Below are positions 42,106 to 50,570 of a DNA stretch of 64,000 nt, piece by piece. This stretch comes from Mycobacterium sp. ACS1612 (GTDB lineage: Bacteria > Actinomycetota > Actinomycetes > Mycobacteriales > Mycobacteriaceae). The notes beneath the pieces are model-generated. The model was given only the letters and a program-made list of their open reading frames with translations. It was not told the DNA's origin and ran no database searches. Each line of letters starts with the position of its first letter. The first letter of the stretch is position 1. The stretch covers positions 124,001-188,000 of the forward strand of contig NZ_LZHZ01000063.1 in NCBI RefSeq assembly GCF_001667505.1. Reading direction: 5' to 3'. Position numbers and translations under genes: made by a program.

Positions 42106-42993
42106 CTACCGCCGCTCGCCTGCACGGTGCAGACCCGATGCAGCCGAGCGCACCGCCTCGCTGACGCGCGTGATCATCGGGCTGTTGAGCTTCCAAACCT
42201 GCCAGTACAGCGGGACGTCGAGATGCGCATCGCAGATGCGCCCGACCACACCATCGGTGAGCGCCCTGGCAGCCAACTGCTCCGGGAACATGCCCCACCC
42301 CAACCCGGCGTGCACCGCGGCGCCGAAACCCTCCGCCGTCGGCACAAAGTGCTGCGGTCGCGCGATGTCGCGACGAAAAACTTTGCGCACCAACATGTCC
42401 TGTAGCGCATCATCACGATTCCAGGCCAGCGACGGTGCATCGGCCACCGCATGCGCGGTGAATCCGCCCGCCAGATAGCGTTTTTGGTACGCCGGTGTGG
42501 CCACCGGCAGATAACGCATCACCCCCAGCGGCTGCACCCGACACCCCGGCACCGGATGACGCTCTGTGGTCACCGCCCCCATCACGACACCCTCACGCAA
42601 CAGCCGCGTCGAGTGATCCTGGTCCTCGATACGAACGTCGAACAACACCTCACCGACCACCCCGAACACCTCGGTGAACCAGGTCGCCATCGAGTCGGCG
42701 TTGACCGCGATCGCGATCCGCGGCGCCGCACCGTCGCTGCCGCCCATCTCGGCCAGCGCCTCACCCTCCAACAACGCCACCTGCGCGGCCAACCGCAACA
42801 ACGGCACACCCGCCGCGGTGGCACGAGACGGCTTCTCCCGCAGCACCAACACCCGGCCCACCCGCTGCTCGAGCGCCTTGATCCGCTGACTGACCGCCGA
42901 CGGCGTCACATGTAAGCGCTCCGCGGCCGCATCAAAACTGCCCAACTCCACCACCGCGGCGAACGCCGCAAGTTGTTGACCGTCCAGCTTCAC
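42106..42993 (-). CDS. lysG: LysR-type regulator LysG (ArgP family)
   Basis: 295 residues from GTG 42993. HTH: FAAVVELGSFDAAAERLHVT then PSAVSQRIKALEQRVG. The effector domain follows (ADSMATWFTEVFG, then SLAWNRDDALQDMLVR), as in ArgP/LysG, which senses lysine and arginine. It is divergent from lysE, matching the Rv1985c/Rv1986 pair. A 17-nt palindrome overlaps its own start codon (42993-43009), so autorepression by steric block of translation or transcription start is plausible. Confidence 0.9.
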   Translation of the reverse strand: MKLDGQQLAAFAAVVELGSFDAAAERLHVTPSAVSQRIKALEQRVGRVLVLREKPSRATAAGVPLLRLAAQVALLEGEALAEMGGSDGAAPRIAIAVNADSMATWFTEVFGVVGEVLFDVRIEDQDHSTRLLREGVVMGAVTTERHPVPGCRVQPLGVMRYLPVATPAYQKRYLAGGFTAHAVADAPSLAWNRDDALQDMLVRKVFRRDIARPQHFVPTAEGFGAAVHAGLGWGMFPEQLAARALTDGVVGRICDAHLDVPLYWQVWKLNSPMITRVSEAVRSAASGLHRAGERR

Positions 42994-43009
42994 ATTAGGA
43001 ATCCTAATG
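42993..43009. promoter_or_regulatory. 17-nt palindrome, probable LysG box
   Basis: CATTAGGA-A-TCCTAATG is a perfect palindrome overlapping the lysG start and 55 nt upstream of lysE. It contains the T-N11-A core typical of LysR operators. A half-site ATTAG recurs at about 43022, where ArgP-type regulators often place their activation site. Confidence 0.65.
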
Positions 43010-43064
43010 CCGATGAAAAACCATTAGTTGGACTGATCTCACCGCCGCCTCTAGCGTCACCGTC

Positions 43065-43664
43065 ATGAGCTCGCCACTGATTGTCGGCTTCATCGCCTCG
43101 TTCACGCTGATCGCTGCGATCGGCGCGCAGAACGCCTTCGTGCTGCGCCAAGGCATCCGACGCGAGCATGTCGCGCCCGTGGTCGCGCTGTGCACGGTGT
43201 CCGACATCGTGTTGATCGCGGCCGGCATAGCCGGCGTCGGGACTGTGATCAGCGCTCACCCCAGCGCGTTGGCCATCGCCAAATTCGGCGGCGCGCTGTT
43301 CCTCACCGGCTACGGTCTGCTCGCGGCGCGCCGCGCCCTGAAGTCGTCGGCGCTGACGCCCGCGGAAGCCGCACCGGCCCGGTTACTCGACGTGCTGCTC
43401 ACCTGCGCGGCGATGACGTTCCTCAACCCCCACGTCTACCTCGACACCGTGGTGCTACTCGGCACCCTGGCCAACGAACACCAGAACGGGCGCTGGCTGT
43501 TCGGCGTGGGCGCGGTCACCGCCAGCGCGGTCTGGTTCGTCAGCCTCGGCTTCGGCGCGCGACGGTTGGCCGGTCTGTTCGCCACCCCGCTGACGTGGCG
43601 CATCCTCGACGGCCTGATCGCAGTCATGATGATCGGACTCGGGGCGTCGTTGGCCTTGTCCTAA
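43065..43664 (+). CDS. lysE: LysE-type lysine/arginine exporter
   Basis: 199 residues with about six membrane segments. The N-terminus IVGFIASFTLIAAIGAQNAF carries the conserved GAQNAFVLRQG signature of LysE. The middle AAMTFLNPHVYLDTVVLLGT also matches. It exports excess basic amino acids under control of the divergent LysG. Confidence 0.92.
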   Translation: MSSPLIVGFIASFTLIAAIGAQNAFVLRQGIRREHVAPVVALCTVSDIVLIAAGIAGVGTVISAHPSALAIAKFGGALFLTGYGLLAARRALKSSALTPAEAAPARLLDVLLTCAAMTFLNPHVYLDTVVLLGTLANEHQNGRWLFGVGAVTASAVWFVSLGFGARRLAGLFATPLTWRILDGLIAVMMIGLGASLALS

Positions 43665-43690
43665 CACCTTGGCATCGACACAATGGCCCA

Positions 43691-44296
43691 ATGGGGGTCG
43701 GCGACCAGATCCTTGGATTACGGGATCGCAAGAAGATCAGGACTCGCGACACCATTCGCCGTCAAGCCATGCGGTTGATCGAGGAGAACGGCTACAGCAA
43801 CACGACGATCGAACAGATCGCGGAGGCCGCCGAGGTCTCGCCCAGCACGTTCTTCCGGTACTTCCCGTCCAAGGAAATGGTGCTGATGGCCAACGACCTC
43901 GACCAAGTCGCTATCGAGGCTCTCGAGAAGCAGCCCCCCGAACTTCCGTCGTTACAAGCCTTCCGACGCGCATTGGAGATCACAATGAGGACGCTGTCGG
44001 AGGACGAGTGGCGCTTTGAGCGGAGGCGACTTCGGTTGGTGCTTTCGATTCCCGAACTCAAGGCCACCCAGTTCGACGTGTACCACCGCCGCACCATCGC
44101 GGCGCTCACCGAAGCCGACTGCCGCCGGACCGGGCGCAAACCCGACGACTTCGAAGTGCGCGTGTTCGTCGGGGCGTTGGCGGGCGGGTTGATGGCTGTC
44201 ATCGACCACGCATCAGGTGCGGTCGAACGGCTGTATCGGGCGCTGGAATTCATGGAAGCCGGTATGCCGTTGAGGGCAACCGACGGACGACCCTGA
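43691..44296 (+). CDS. TetR family regulator
   Basis: 201 residues from ATG 43691; the long upstream extension lies inside lysE in another frame. HTH region NTTIEQIAEAAEVSPSTFFR then YFPSKEMVLM near residues 38-65. The C-terminal helices resemble the MftR/actinobacterial AcrR subgroup (RRLRLVLSIPELKATQFDVY). It starts 26 nt after lysE; its target is unknown. Confidence 0.86.
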   Translation: MGVGDQILGLRDRKKIRTRDTIRRQAMRLIEENGYSNTTIEQIAEAAEVSPSTFFRYFPSKEMVLMANDLDQVAIEALEKQPPELPSLQAFRRALEITMRTLSEDEWRFERRRLRLVLSIPELKATQFDVYHRRTIAALTEADCRRTGRKPDDFEVRVFVGALAGGLMAVIDHASGAVERLYRALEFMEAGMPLRATDGRP

Positions 44297-44362
44297 ACAA
44301 ACTCTGCACATTTCAATCAATTTACGCGTGCGTCAGGTAGTTTCCCTGGCAGATAACCGACG

Positions 44363-45457
44363 ATGGGGGACACCATGCACGCAGCCATTCGTCCACTGGC
44401 CACGGCCGGCGTTGCATTGGTAGGCGCCAGTGCAATTGCTGTAACGCCTGTCGCCGTCTCGCCCCAGGAATTCGCGCCGCGGGTGCACATTCCCGAAGTG
44501 CAGTTACCTCAGGTGCAGTTGACGGCGTCAGTCGCCGAGATCTTCACGTTCCCCGCCTTCCGGCAGTTCGTCCTCAACCAGATCGACGACGCGGTCACTC
44601 TCGGCGTCGGATTGGCAGGATCCGCAGCAGGATTGGGGCAATCGATCGTCGCAATTCCCTCGACGCTGGTGACGACCACTCAGCAAGTGCTCACCGGCGA
44701 CCTGCTCGGCGCGCTGACCACCGTCGAAACCTATTTGGTGGGAAGCCTTGTCGCCGTTGGCGAGCCGACGCTGGCCGCGATCATCGAACGGCGTCAACGC
44801 GTGCTCGCGGTCAGCGAGGCGATGCAGGAAGCCGTCCCTGCGGCCGTCATCGGGTTGGGCACCGGCGTTTTCGCGGCGGTGGACGGGGTCCTACGTTCGT
44901 CAATCATCGCGGGGCAGGGTGTGGTGGACGCGCTACTGCCACCGAATCTGGGCAATCTGGTCAATGCCTTGGTCGGCGGCACCCAGTTGGTGATCGGGTC
45001 GGTGGTCGACGGCGGCCAAGACATCGTCGACGCAATCGTGTTCGCGCAGAAGACAATTGCGACAGCATTGGCTGCCAAGCCTGCCGTCTCCGCGACCGTG
45101 TTCAGCGCTGAAGTGACAGACGTCCCGGAGCTGTCGAGCAAGGCGGCGCTGGTCCCGGTGAGCACTCTCGACACAGTCGCGCCCAAACGGGCTATAGCGG
45201 AGGCAGAGAAATCGGCCGGGGATCAAACTGAGCCAGAGCCAGCGGGCAACACACCAAAAGTGAAGAAGATCAAGCGCGAATCGACGGCGAAGGACGACGC
45301 GCGCACCGCTGCGGACAAGACCGATCGAGAAACGACGAACTCGCCGAAGGCCGACAGTGGAAAGAAGGGCGGCGACTCACCCAAACAGGAGCCTAGAAAG
45401 GCAGGCAGCAAAAAGGCCGACAAGGACTCGCAGGCCGCAGGCGCCGAGCAGAAGTAA
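44363..45457 (+). CDS. Exported/surface protein with charged C-terminal tail
   Basis: 364 residues. The N-terminus AAIRPLATAGVALVGASAIA is a signal-like segment seen on a group of mycobacterial surface proteins (PE/PPE-like companions), followed by VHIPEVQLPQVQLTASVAEI. The middle (about 50-240) is Ala/Val/Gly/Leu-rich and helical; the last 100 residues are a Lys/Asp/Glu-rich disordered tail (KKIKRESTAKDDARTAADKT and similar). No enzyme motif. The start is ATG 44363 or ATG 44375. A cell-wall or membrane-associated role is inferred. Confidence 0.65.
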   Translation: MGDTMHAAIRPLATAGVALVGASAIAVTPVAVSPQEFAPRVHIPEVQLPQVQLTASVAEIFTFPAFRQFVLNQIDDAVTLGVGLAGSAAGLGQSIVAIPSTLVTTTQQVLTGDLLGALTTVETYLVGSLVAVGEPTLAAIIERRQRVLAVSEAMQEAVPAAVIGLGTGVFAAVDGVLRSSIIAGQGVVDALLPPNLGNLVNALVGGTQLVIGSVVDGGQDIVDAIVFAQKTIATALAAKPAVSATVFSAEVTDVPELSSKAALVPVSTLDTVAPKRAIAEAEKSAGDQTEPEPAGNTPKVKKIKRESTAKDDARTAADKTDRETTNSPKADSGKKGGDSPKQEPRKAGSKKADKDSQAAGAEQK

Positions 45458-45476
45458 CGCTTCCGCCCGGCGGCTA

Positions 45477-45495
45477 CCGGCCCGATCTCGGCCGG
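45477..45495. terminator. Hairpin between convergent genes, possible bidirectional terminator
   Basis: CCGGCC-CGATCTC-GGCCGG forms a perfect 6-bp G+C stem in the 39-nt gap between the convergent genes ending at 45457 and 45497. There is no U tract, as is common for mycobacterial terminators. Confidence 0.45.
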
Positions 45496-45496
45496 A

Positions 45497-45844
45497 CTAC
45501 CCCATCGGTCCGCCGTCCGGCAGAGGCGCGTTGCAGCGGTCACGGAAGTCTGATGCGGGCTGCCTGACCGCCCTGATCTCGTCGGCCACCTGCGGGTTGG
45601 CGTCGAAGTAGTTGGTGATCTCGGTTCGCATTTCGTCCCTGGGCTTGCCTTTGAGTCCGGTGAAGAAAGTGTTCACGTCCGGATGGGTGAACAGGTAGGA
45701 CGACATCCCTGCGTTCACCCCGGACATCACACCAGCCAGGTCGGCCGCGGTGCAGTTGGGTGGATCGGCCGCCGCGGTTGCCGCGGTACCGATGAGCGTC
45801 GCCCCGGCAATCACGCCGGCGCCGATGAAAACACGGAACATCAT
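45497..45844 (-). CDS. Hemophore-like heme-binding protein (Rv0203 family)
   Basis: 115 residues: signal peptide (RVFIGAGVIAGATLIGTAAT, cleavage after AAA-DP), then a helical domain of about 80 residues with two Cys (NCTAADL and RCNAPL). The pattern TAADLAGVMSGVNAGMSSYL, then FTHPDVNTFF matches the mycobacterial hemophore family that carries heme to MmpL3/MmpL11. A Tyr and His in SYLFTHPDV are plausible heme contacts. Confidence 0.8.
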   Translation of the reverse strand: MMFRVFIGAGVIAGATLIGTAATAAADPPNCTAADLAGVMSGVNAGMSSYLFTHPDVNTFFTGLKGKPRDEMRTEITNYFDANPQVADEIRAVRQPASDFRDRCNAPLPDGGPMG

Positions 45845-45883
45845 TCGGAACTCCTTGATTCAGTGAGTGGTAGGGGACTTTGC

Positions 45884-46177
45884 TCAGCGACGTGGACCGA
45901 TGCCACCTGGGCGGCCCGGACGTCCGATATCGATCGGCGGCAGGACCACGTCGACATCCCAGCCGTCGTCGCAATACCACGGGTCGGCGCAATAGCTTGG
46001 GTAGTACGGCCCCGCCGAGGGGGCGCTGGGGCCGCCGCCGCGGACGTCGCCCTGTGCGCATACCGTTGCATTCCCGGCACCGACGCAATCGGCCCACGCT
46101 GGCGCAGCGGACATGACACCGAAGGGCACAAAGGTAAGGACAAGACCCAAACTCAGGCAGCGCTGGCTTCTTCGCAC
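45884..46177 (-). CDS. Small secreted protein, unknown function
   Basis: 97 residues: signal peptide (RCLSLGLVLTFVPFGVMSAA, cleavage after PAWA), then a Gly/Pro/Tyr-rich mature part with four Cys (ADCVG, TVCAQ, SYCAD, WYCDDGWDVD). It resembles other short mycobacterial exported proteins with no assigned function. It lies 39 nt upstream of the hemophore-like gene in the same direction, so the two probably form an operon. Confidence 0.65.
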   Translation of the reverse strand: MRRSQRCLSLGLVLTFVPFGVMSAAPAWADCVGAGNATVCAQGDVRGGGPSAPSAGPYYPSYCADPWYCDDGWDVDVVLPPIDIGRPGRPGGIGPRR

Positions 46178-46296
46178 GGCTGCTCCCCTCCTATCGTGAG
46201 TGGCTCGCCAAGGTGGCCCCCCCGACGACGCGCCCGATCGTTATGAGCGAAAGCGTAAATCGAACTGTCTCGGCGCGTTGGGTTATGTCGATTTTC

Positions 46297-46335
46297 ATGA
46301 TCGAGTTCTGTTGTTCCGGACAACATCACGATCAT
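46297..46335. promoter_or_regulatory. Nested inverted repeats upstream of the DyP operon
   Basis: Outer arms ATGATCG (46297-46303) and CGATCAT (46329-46335) enclose inner arms TGTTGT (46309-46314) and ACAACA (46320-46325) around TCCGG. The centres differ by 1 nt. It sits in the 278-nt gap between the divergent secreted-protein gene and the operon start at 46456. It may be an operator or an RNA stem-loop with an asymmetric internal loop. The rest of the gap shows nothing I could assign. Confidence 0.5.
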
Positions 46336-46455
46336 CGACTCAGCTTCCCTGTGTGGACAACTCGCATTCGACCGCCGTCTGTCCGAATCGACCACCGCGC
46401 GCTGGTAGCGGGTGTACGTTCACGGCATCGGACCGCTGGAATAGGGGCGTGCGGA

Positions 46456-47010
46456 ATGCCGGAACAAGATTGGACCAAACCCGCCGCAATGGCGATCCCG
46501 AAGGAGGGCTATTTCGAGCTCGAACGCGGACGCTACGGCCCGATTTTTCCACGCACCCCTGCTTGTCACGGCTTCTCGATCATCGCCAAGGTCAAGGAGG
46601 GCCGGGAAGAGGCCGTGCGGGCGTACGGCAAGACGATCGAGGACACGATTGCGGCGAGCCCCGAGGCGTTGGCGCCTCTTCGCCTGCACTATCTGCGCTG
46701 GGTGCTCTTCGATGTGGGATCGGGTCTGCACTTCCAGTACCAGGGGATCTTCGACACCGATTTCGACAAGTACACCGAAGACGCCGTACAGCTGTTCAGC
46801 GCCACCGGAATCACCACCGTGTTCACCAATCTCGAAGGCTTTCCCGAGGATTGGAAAGAAAACCCTGAGGCGTTCATCAAATTCGTACGCGATCATCAGG
46901 TTCCGAGCTTCCTCGAGTACGGCGAATACCCCTACGCCACCGCTGACGAGATCAAAAAGGCGCTACGACTCAAGGCCGCGTTCTCGAACATGCTCGATCA
47001 AATGCAATGA
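46456..47010 (+). CDS. Unknown protein, first gene of DyP operon
   Basis: 184 residues from ATG 46456 (AGGGG upstream). Segments CHGFSIIAKVKEGREEAVRA, LHYLRWVLFDVGSGLHFQYQ and GITTVFTNLEGFPEDW suggest a ferredoxin-like alpha/beta half-barrel of the kind used in the chlorite dismutase/DyP superfamily. That is an inference from pattern only. There is no signal peptide and no heme ligand I can name. Its stop overlaps the ATG of the next gene (ATGA). Predicted accessory or heme-handling partner of the peroxidase. Confidence 0.6.
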   Translation: MPEQDWTKPAAMAIPKEGYFELERGRYGPIFPRTPACHGFSIIAKVKEGREEAVRAYGKTIEDTIAASPEALAPLRLHYLRWVLFDVGSGLHFQYQGIFDTDFDKYTEDAVQLFSATGITTVFTNLEGFPEDWKENPEAFIKFVRDHQVPSFLEYGEYPYATADEIKKALRLKAAFSNMLDQMQ

Positions 47011-47405
47011 CTTCCACTCCGCTCGAAGCCATCGAGCAGTACATCGACGGCTTCAACAACGGTGATGCCGAGGCGATGGCGGCGACCTTCGACGTCCCTG
47101 GCTCGATCCTCGATGGCATGCCACCCCACGTGTGGCAGGGACCGACGGCTGCCAAGGACTGGTACCGAGATGTGCTGGCCGAAGGTGCATCACACGATGC
47201 ATCGGGATATTTCGTGACGCTTGGCGAACCCCTGCACGACACCACCACCAGCGACAGCGCGTATGTAGCGCTCCCCGCGACCATGACGTTCACCATTGGT
47301 GACCGGAAGGTCACCCAGACGGGCGCGGTCTTCACGGTCGCGCTTCGTCAACGGTCCGACGGCTGGCGCATCGCGGCATGGGCGTGGACGAAAGGCAAGC
47401 AGTAG
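47007..47405 (+). CDS. SnoaL/NTF2-like small protein
   Basis: 132 residues of the NTF2-like fold: TPLEAIEQYIDGFNNGDAEA then MAATFDVPGSILDG, and a C-terminal RQRSDGWRIAAWAWTKG typical of SnoaL-like proteins. The fold serves as a ligand-binding pocket or isomerase; no catalytic Asp-His pair can be assigned with confidence. It is coupled to the upstream gene (ATGA) and precedes the DyP gene by a few nt. Confidence 0.75.
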   Translation: MTSTPLEAIEQYIDGFNNGDAEAMAATFDVPGSILDGMPPHVWQGPTAAKDWYRDVLAEGASHDASGYFVTLGEPLHDTTTSDSAYVALPATMTFTIGDRKVTQTGAVFTVALRQRSDGWRIAAWAWTKGKQ

Positions 47406-47407
47406 CA

Positions 47408-48721
47408 GTGCTCGAGTTCGACGACATCCAACACATCCTGCTGACCCGAACGCCTGCGATCACAGGACGCTACGAGTTCCTGACGTTCGACACCGCACAA
47501 GGCGGCCGAGCGTGGTTGGCCGAGTTGCAGGACAAGGTGCAGTCGGCCGCCGATGCGCAGGCGACGATGGATTCCTCGGACCGCTGGGTCACGCTGGCAT
47601 TCACCTGGAACGGACTCAAAGCCCTTGGCGTGCCTGAGGAATCGCTGGTCACCTTCCCCGACGAATTCCGCGAAGGCATGGCCGCACGCGCCAGCATCCT
47701 CGGTGACACCGGCCCGGCCGCCCCCGAACACTGGGTCGGTGGGCTGGCCGGTGACGACCTGCATGCGATCGCGATCTTGTTCTCCCGCACCGACGAACAG
47801 TGCCAGCGGTCGATCACAGAACACGACAAGCTGCTGGCCCGAACAGACGGCGTGCGCTCACTGTCGCATCTCGACCTCAATGCGACACCTCCGTTCAACT
47901 ACGCCCATGACCATTTCGGCTTCCGTGACCGGCTGTCGCAGCCGGTGATGAAAGGTTCCGGAGAAGACCCCACGCCCGGTTCCGGGGATCCGCTCGAACC
48001 CGGTGAGTTCATCCTCGGCTATCCCGACGAGAACGGCCCCGTCGGCAATCTGCCCGAACCAGCCGTGTTGTCCCGCAACGGAAGCTATATGGCGTACCGG
48101 CGGTTGCAGGAGCACGTCGCGACATTCCGGGACTACCTGCGCGCCAACGCCGACACCCTGGAGGGGCAGGAGCTGCTCGCCGCCAAGTTCATGGGACGCT
48201 GGCGGAGCGGTGCGCCGCTGGTGCTCGCTCCGGACAAGGATGATCCCGAATTGGGTGCAGACCCGATGCGAAACAACGACTACAACTACAAAGAGATGGA
48301 TCCGTTCGGCTATGCCTGCCCACTGGGCTCCCATGCCCGCAGGCTCAATCCCCGCGATACCGCGCACTACATGAACCGGCGCCGGATGATCCGGCGCGGC
48401 GCCACCTACGGCCCCGCGCTGCCTGAAGGCGCACCCGACGACGGTGTCGACCGCGGCATCGCCGCGTTCATCATCTGCGCCGATCTGGTCCGTCAGTTCG
48501 AGTTCGCGCAGAACGTGTGGATCAACGACAAGGCGTTCCACGAGCTCGGCAACGAGCACGACCCGATCTCCGGCACTCAGGACGGCTCGCTGGACTTCAC
48601 TGTCCCCAAGCGGCCGATCCGCAAGGTGCACAAGGGAATTCCGGCGTTCACGACACTCAAGGGTGGCGCGTACTTCTTCCTACCCGGCATCAACGCCATC
48701 CGTTACCTCGCCACGCTCTAG
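47408..48721 (+). CDS. DyP-type heme peroxidase
   Basis: 437 residues from GTG 47408; ATG 47378, overlapping the upstream gene, is an alternative start. DyP superfamily: the catalytic-loop Asp174 is kept in HFGFRDRLSQP, but the canonical GxxDG is changed to GFRDR. The proximal heme ligand is probably His309 in CPLGSHARRLNPRD and the distal Arg is in MNRRRMIRRGATYG. No signal peptide, so cytoplasmic or encapsulated. Predicted to oxidise bulky organic substrates with H2O2. It is flanked by three co-directional genes that look functionally tied to it. Confidence 0.85.
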   Translation: MLEFDDIQHILLTRTPAITGRYEFLTFDTAQGGRAWLAELQDKVQSAADAQATMDSSDRWVTLAFTWNGLKALGVPEESLVTFPDEFREGMAARASILGDTGPAAPEHWVGGLAGDDLHAIAILFSRTDEQCQRSITEHDKLLARTDGVRSLSHLDLNATPPFNYAHDHFGFRDRLSQPVMKGSGEDPTPGSGDPLEPGEFILGYPDENGPVGNLPEPAVLSRNGSYMAYRRLQEHVATFRDYLRANADTLEGQELLAAKFMGRWRSGAPLVLAPDKDDPELGADPMRNNDYNYKEMDPFGYACPLGSHARRLNPRDTAHYMNRRRMIRRGATYGPALPEGAPDDGVDRGIAAFIICADLVRQFEFAQNVWINDKAFHELGNEHDPISGTQDGSLDFTVPKRPIRKVHKGIPAFTTLKGGAYFFLPGINAIRYLATL

Positions 48722-48732
48722 AAGGGCCGACC

Positions 48733-49734
48733 ATGCGGGCACGCACCTACAACCAGAGCCACATCGCACGCAATCACGATGGTCGGCGGCGCATCAGTAT
48801 CTACTGGACGTGGAGTTACCCCTGGGAATCTCAACGGGATCCGGCCGTCATCTACAACCGCTTCTCCACCATGACCGAAGTCCGAAACGTCCTGTGGCCC
48901 TCGTATGAGACACCGGAGTATGACGCGGCGAACTTTCTGCAGGGCATCGCCGGGACGCTGGAACTGTTCCATCGCTCCGCGTTGGCGTTTCAGGAGTTGG
49001 CCGAGGAAGCGACCGGTCACCCGGTGGCAGTGTTCCAGCGCATCGATCAGGCCGGGTACAAGCTGCCGATCGACGAACGCATCCTCGCCGACACGGACAC
49101 GCTGATGGTGTTCGGGCTCGATCACCTGCTCTCCGAGCAGGAGGCTGCGCCCGAGGAGATCGCCGCCATCAGCGAGTGGCTCAAAAGGGAAGGCACCTGC
49201 CTGCTGCTGGCGCCGCACCACGATGTCGGCTTCACCGAGGATTCCGCACAGCAACAAATGGAGTACGAACACCACGGTGACCGCCTTGTTCCACGCCAGC
49301 AGAGGTTCGGCCAGTACACCCGGTCGCTGATGAAGGCGCTCGACGTGCCCGTGCACAACATCTGGGGACTGCGGCCAGCAGTTGTCGAGGGCACCAAGGA
49401 GATCGCGCCGCTGACCGGTTTCCGTGACCTCGACACCCCGCGACTGCTCGACAACGTCAGCACGTTCAACTTCCACCCGCATCTGCCGCATTACGAGCTC
49501 ACCGTGCCGGAGGGCAAGGGCGTGCACGTCCTTGGCCGTCAGCGGGTCGACCCCAACCGGCCACATCCGTTCACCGAGGCAGGCAACACGGAGTTCAACG
49601 CGCTGATCTGGATGCCGCCGGGCGGCCAGCGCGCGGGCGACATCGTGCTGATCGACTCGACACACTTCACCACGCTGTTCGGCGGCACGGACAGCCTCAA
49701 GAACCTGTGGCGGAACCTGGCGACCATGAAGTGA
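48733..49734 (+). CDS. Unknown protein, last gene of DyP operon
   Basis: 333 residues from ATG 48733, 11 nt after the DyP stop; the frame upstream lies inside the DyP gene. The segment DTDTLMVFGLDHLLSEQEAA then ISEWLKREGTCLLLAPHHDV resembles glutamine-amidotransferase-like (ThuA/DUF4350-like) folds where a Rossmann-type strand ends in a His-rich loop; this is tentative. The C-terminal part (LHVLG-type strands, NALIWMPPGGQRAGDIVLID) is beta-rich. There is no membrane segment. Function unknown. Confidence 0.6.
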   Translation: MRARTYNQSHIARNHDGRRRISIYWTWSYPWESQRDPAVIYNRFSTMTEVRNVLWPSYETPEYDAANFLQGIAGTLELFHRSALAFQELAEEATGHPVAVFQRIDQAGYKLPIDERILADTDTLMVFGLDHLLSEQEAAPEEIAAISEWLKREGTCLLLAPHHDVGFTEDSAQQQMEYEHHGDRLVPRQQRFGQYTRSLMKALDVPVHNIWGLRPAVVEGTKEIAPLTGFRDLDTPRLLDNVSTFNFHPHLPHYELTVPEGKGVHVLGRQRVDPNRPHPFTEAGNTEFNALIWMPPGGQRAGDIVLIDSTHFTTLFGGTDSLKNLWRNLATMK

Positions 49735-49756
49735 CACCGATGGGCGATGATGGCTC

Positions 49757-50551
49757 ATGCCGAATAGAGCCGTATTCATCACCGGAGCCGCCGCAGGCAT
49801 CGGCCGCGCGACCGCGCTGACCTTCGCCAAGAAGGGCTACACCGTCGGTGGCTACGACATCGACGAGGTCGGTCTGAAAGCCTTGGCCGACGAGATCGGG
49901 GCGTTGGGCGGGACGGTCGTCGTCGGCCACCTCGACGTCACCGACTCGACCGAAATGGCCCAGCGGGTGGGCGAATTCGTCGAGGCCGCAGGCGGTCGAC
50001 TCGACGTGATGATCAACAACGCGGGCATCCTACTGGCAGGGCGCTTCGAGGACATCGAGGTCAGCAGGCATCTGACAGAGATCGACATCAACACCAAAGG
50101 TGTCGTGAACGGGCTGCATGCCGCATATCCGTACCTGCGTGACACCGCCGATTCGGTGGTCGTCAACCTCGCGTCCGCGTCGGCGATCTACGGTCAAGCC
50201 GAGCTGGCCAACTACAGCGCCACCAAGTTCTTCGTCCGCGGCATCACCGAGGCGCTCGACATCGAATGGCAGCGCCACGGCATCCGGGTGATCGCGATGT
50301 GGCCGCTGTATGTGCAGACCGCAATGACGGACCACATCCGAACCGGCACAACGGAATCCCTCGGCATCCGGCTCACCGCGCAAGACGTTGCCGACGCGAT
50401 CGCCGAGGCCGTCGAGCCGTCGCGGCTGCGCCGCGCCCTGCACCAGGTGCATTTCCCGGTCGGCTCGCAGACCAAGATGATGGCCGTCGGTTCACGGTTT
50501 TCGCCTGCGTGGCTGACCCGATTGATCAACAAGCGCCTCGCGCACTCCTGA
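49757..50551 (+). CDS. Short-chain dehydrogenase/reductase (SDR)
   Basis: A 264-residue classical SDR. FITGAAAGIGRATALTFAKK holds the glycine motif, GYDIDEVGL the acidic residue after beta-2 that favours NAD(H), then NNAG, NLASASAIYG and YSATKFFVRG. The C-terminal extension (VGSRFSPAWLTRLINKRLAH) is amphipathic and may associate with membranes. It lies 22 nt after the DyP operon and may share its transcript. Confidence 0.87.
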   Translation: MPNRAVFITGAAAGIGRATALTFAKKGYTVGGYDIDEVGLKALADEIGALGGTVVVGHLDVTDSTEMAQRVGEFVEAAGGRLDVMINNAGILLAGRFEDIEVSRHLTEIDINTKGVVNGLHAAYPYLRDTADSVVVNLASASAIYGQAELANYSATKFFVRGITEALDIEWQRHGIRVIAMWPLYVQTAMTDHIRTGTTESLGIRLTAQDVADAIAEAVEPSRLRRALHQVHFPVGSQTKMMAVGSRFSPAWLTRLINKRLAHS

Positions 50552-50570
50552 GCCCTGGCACACTCCTGAC

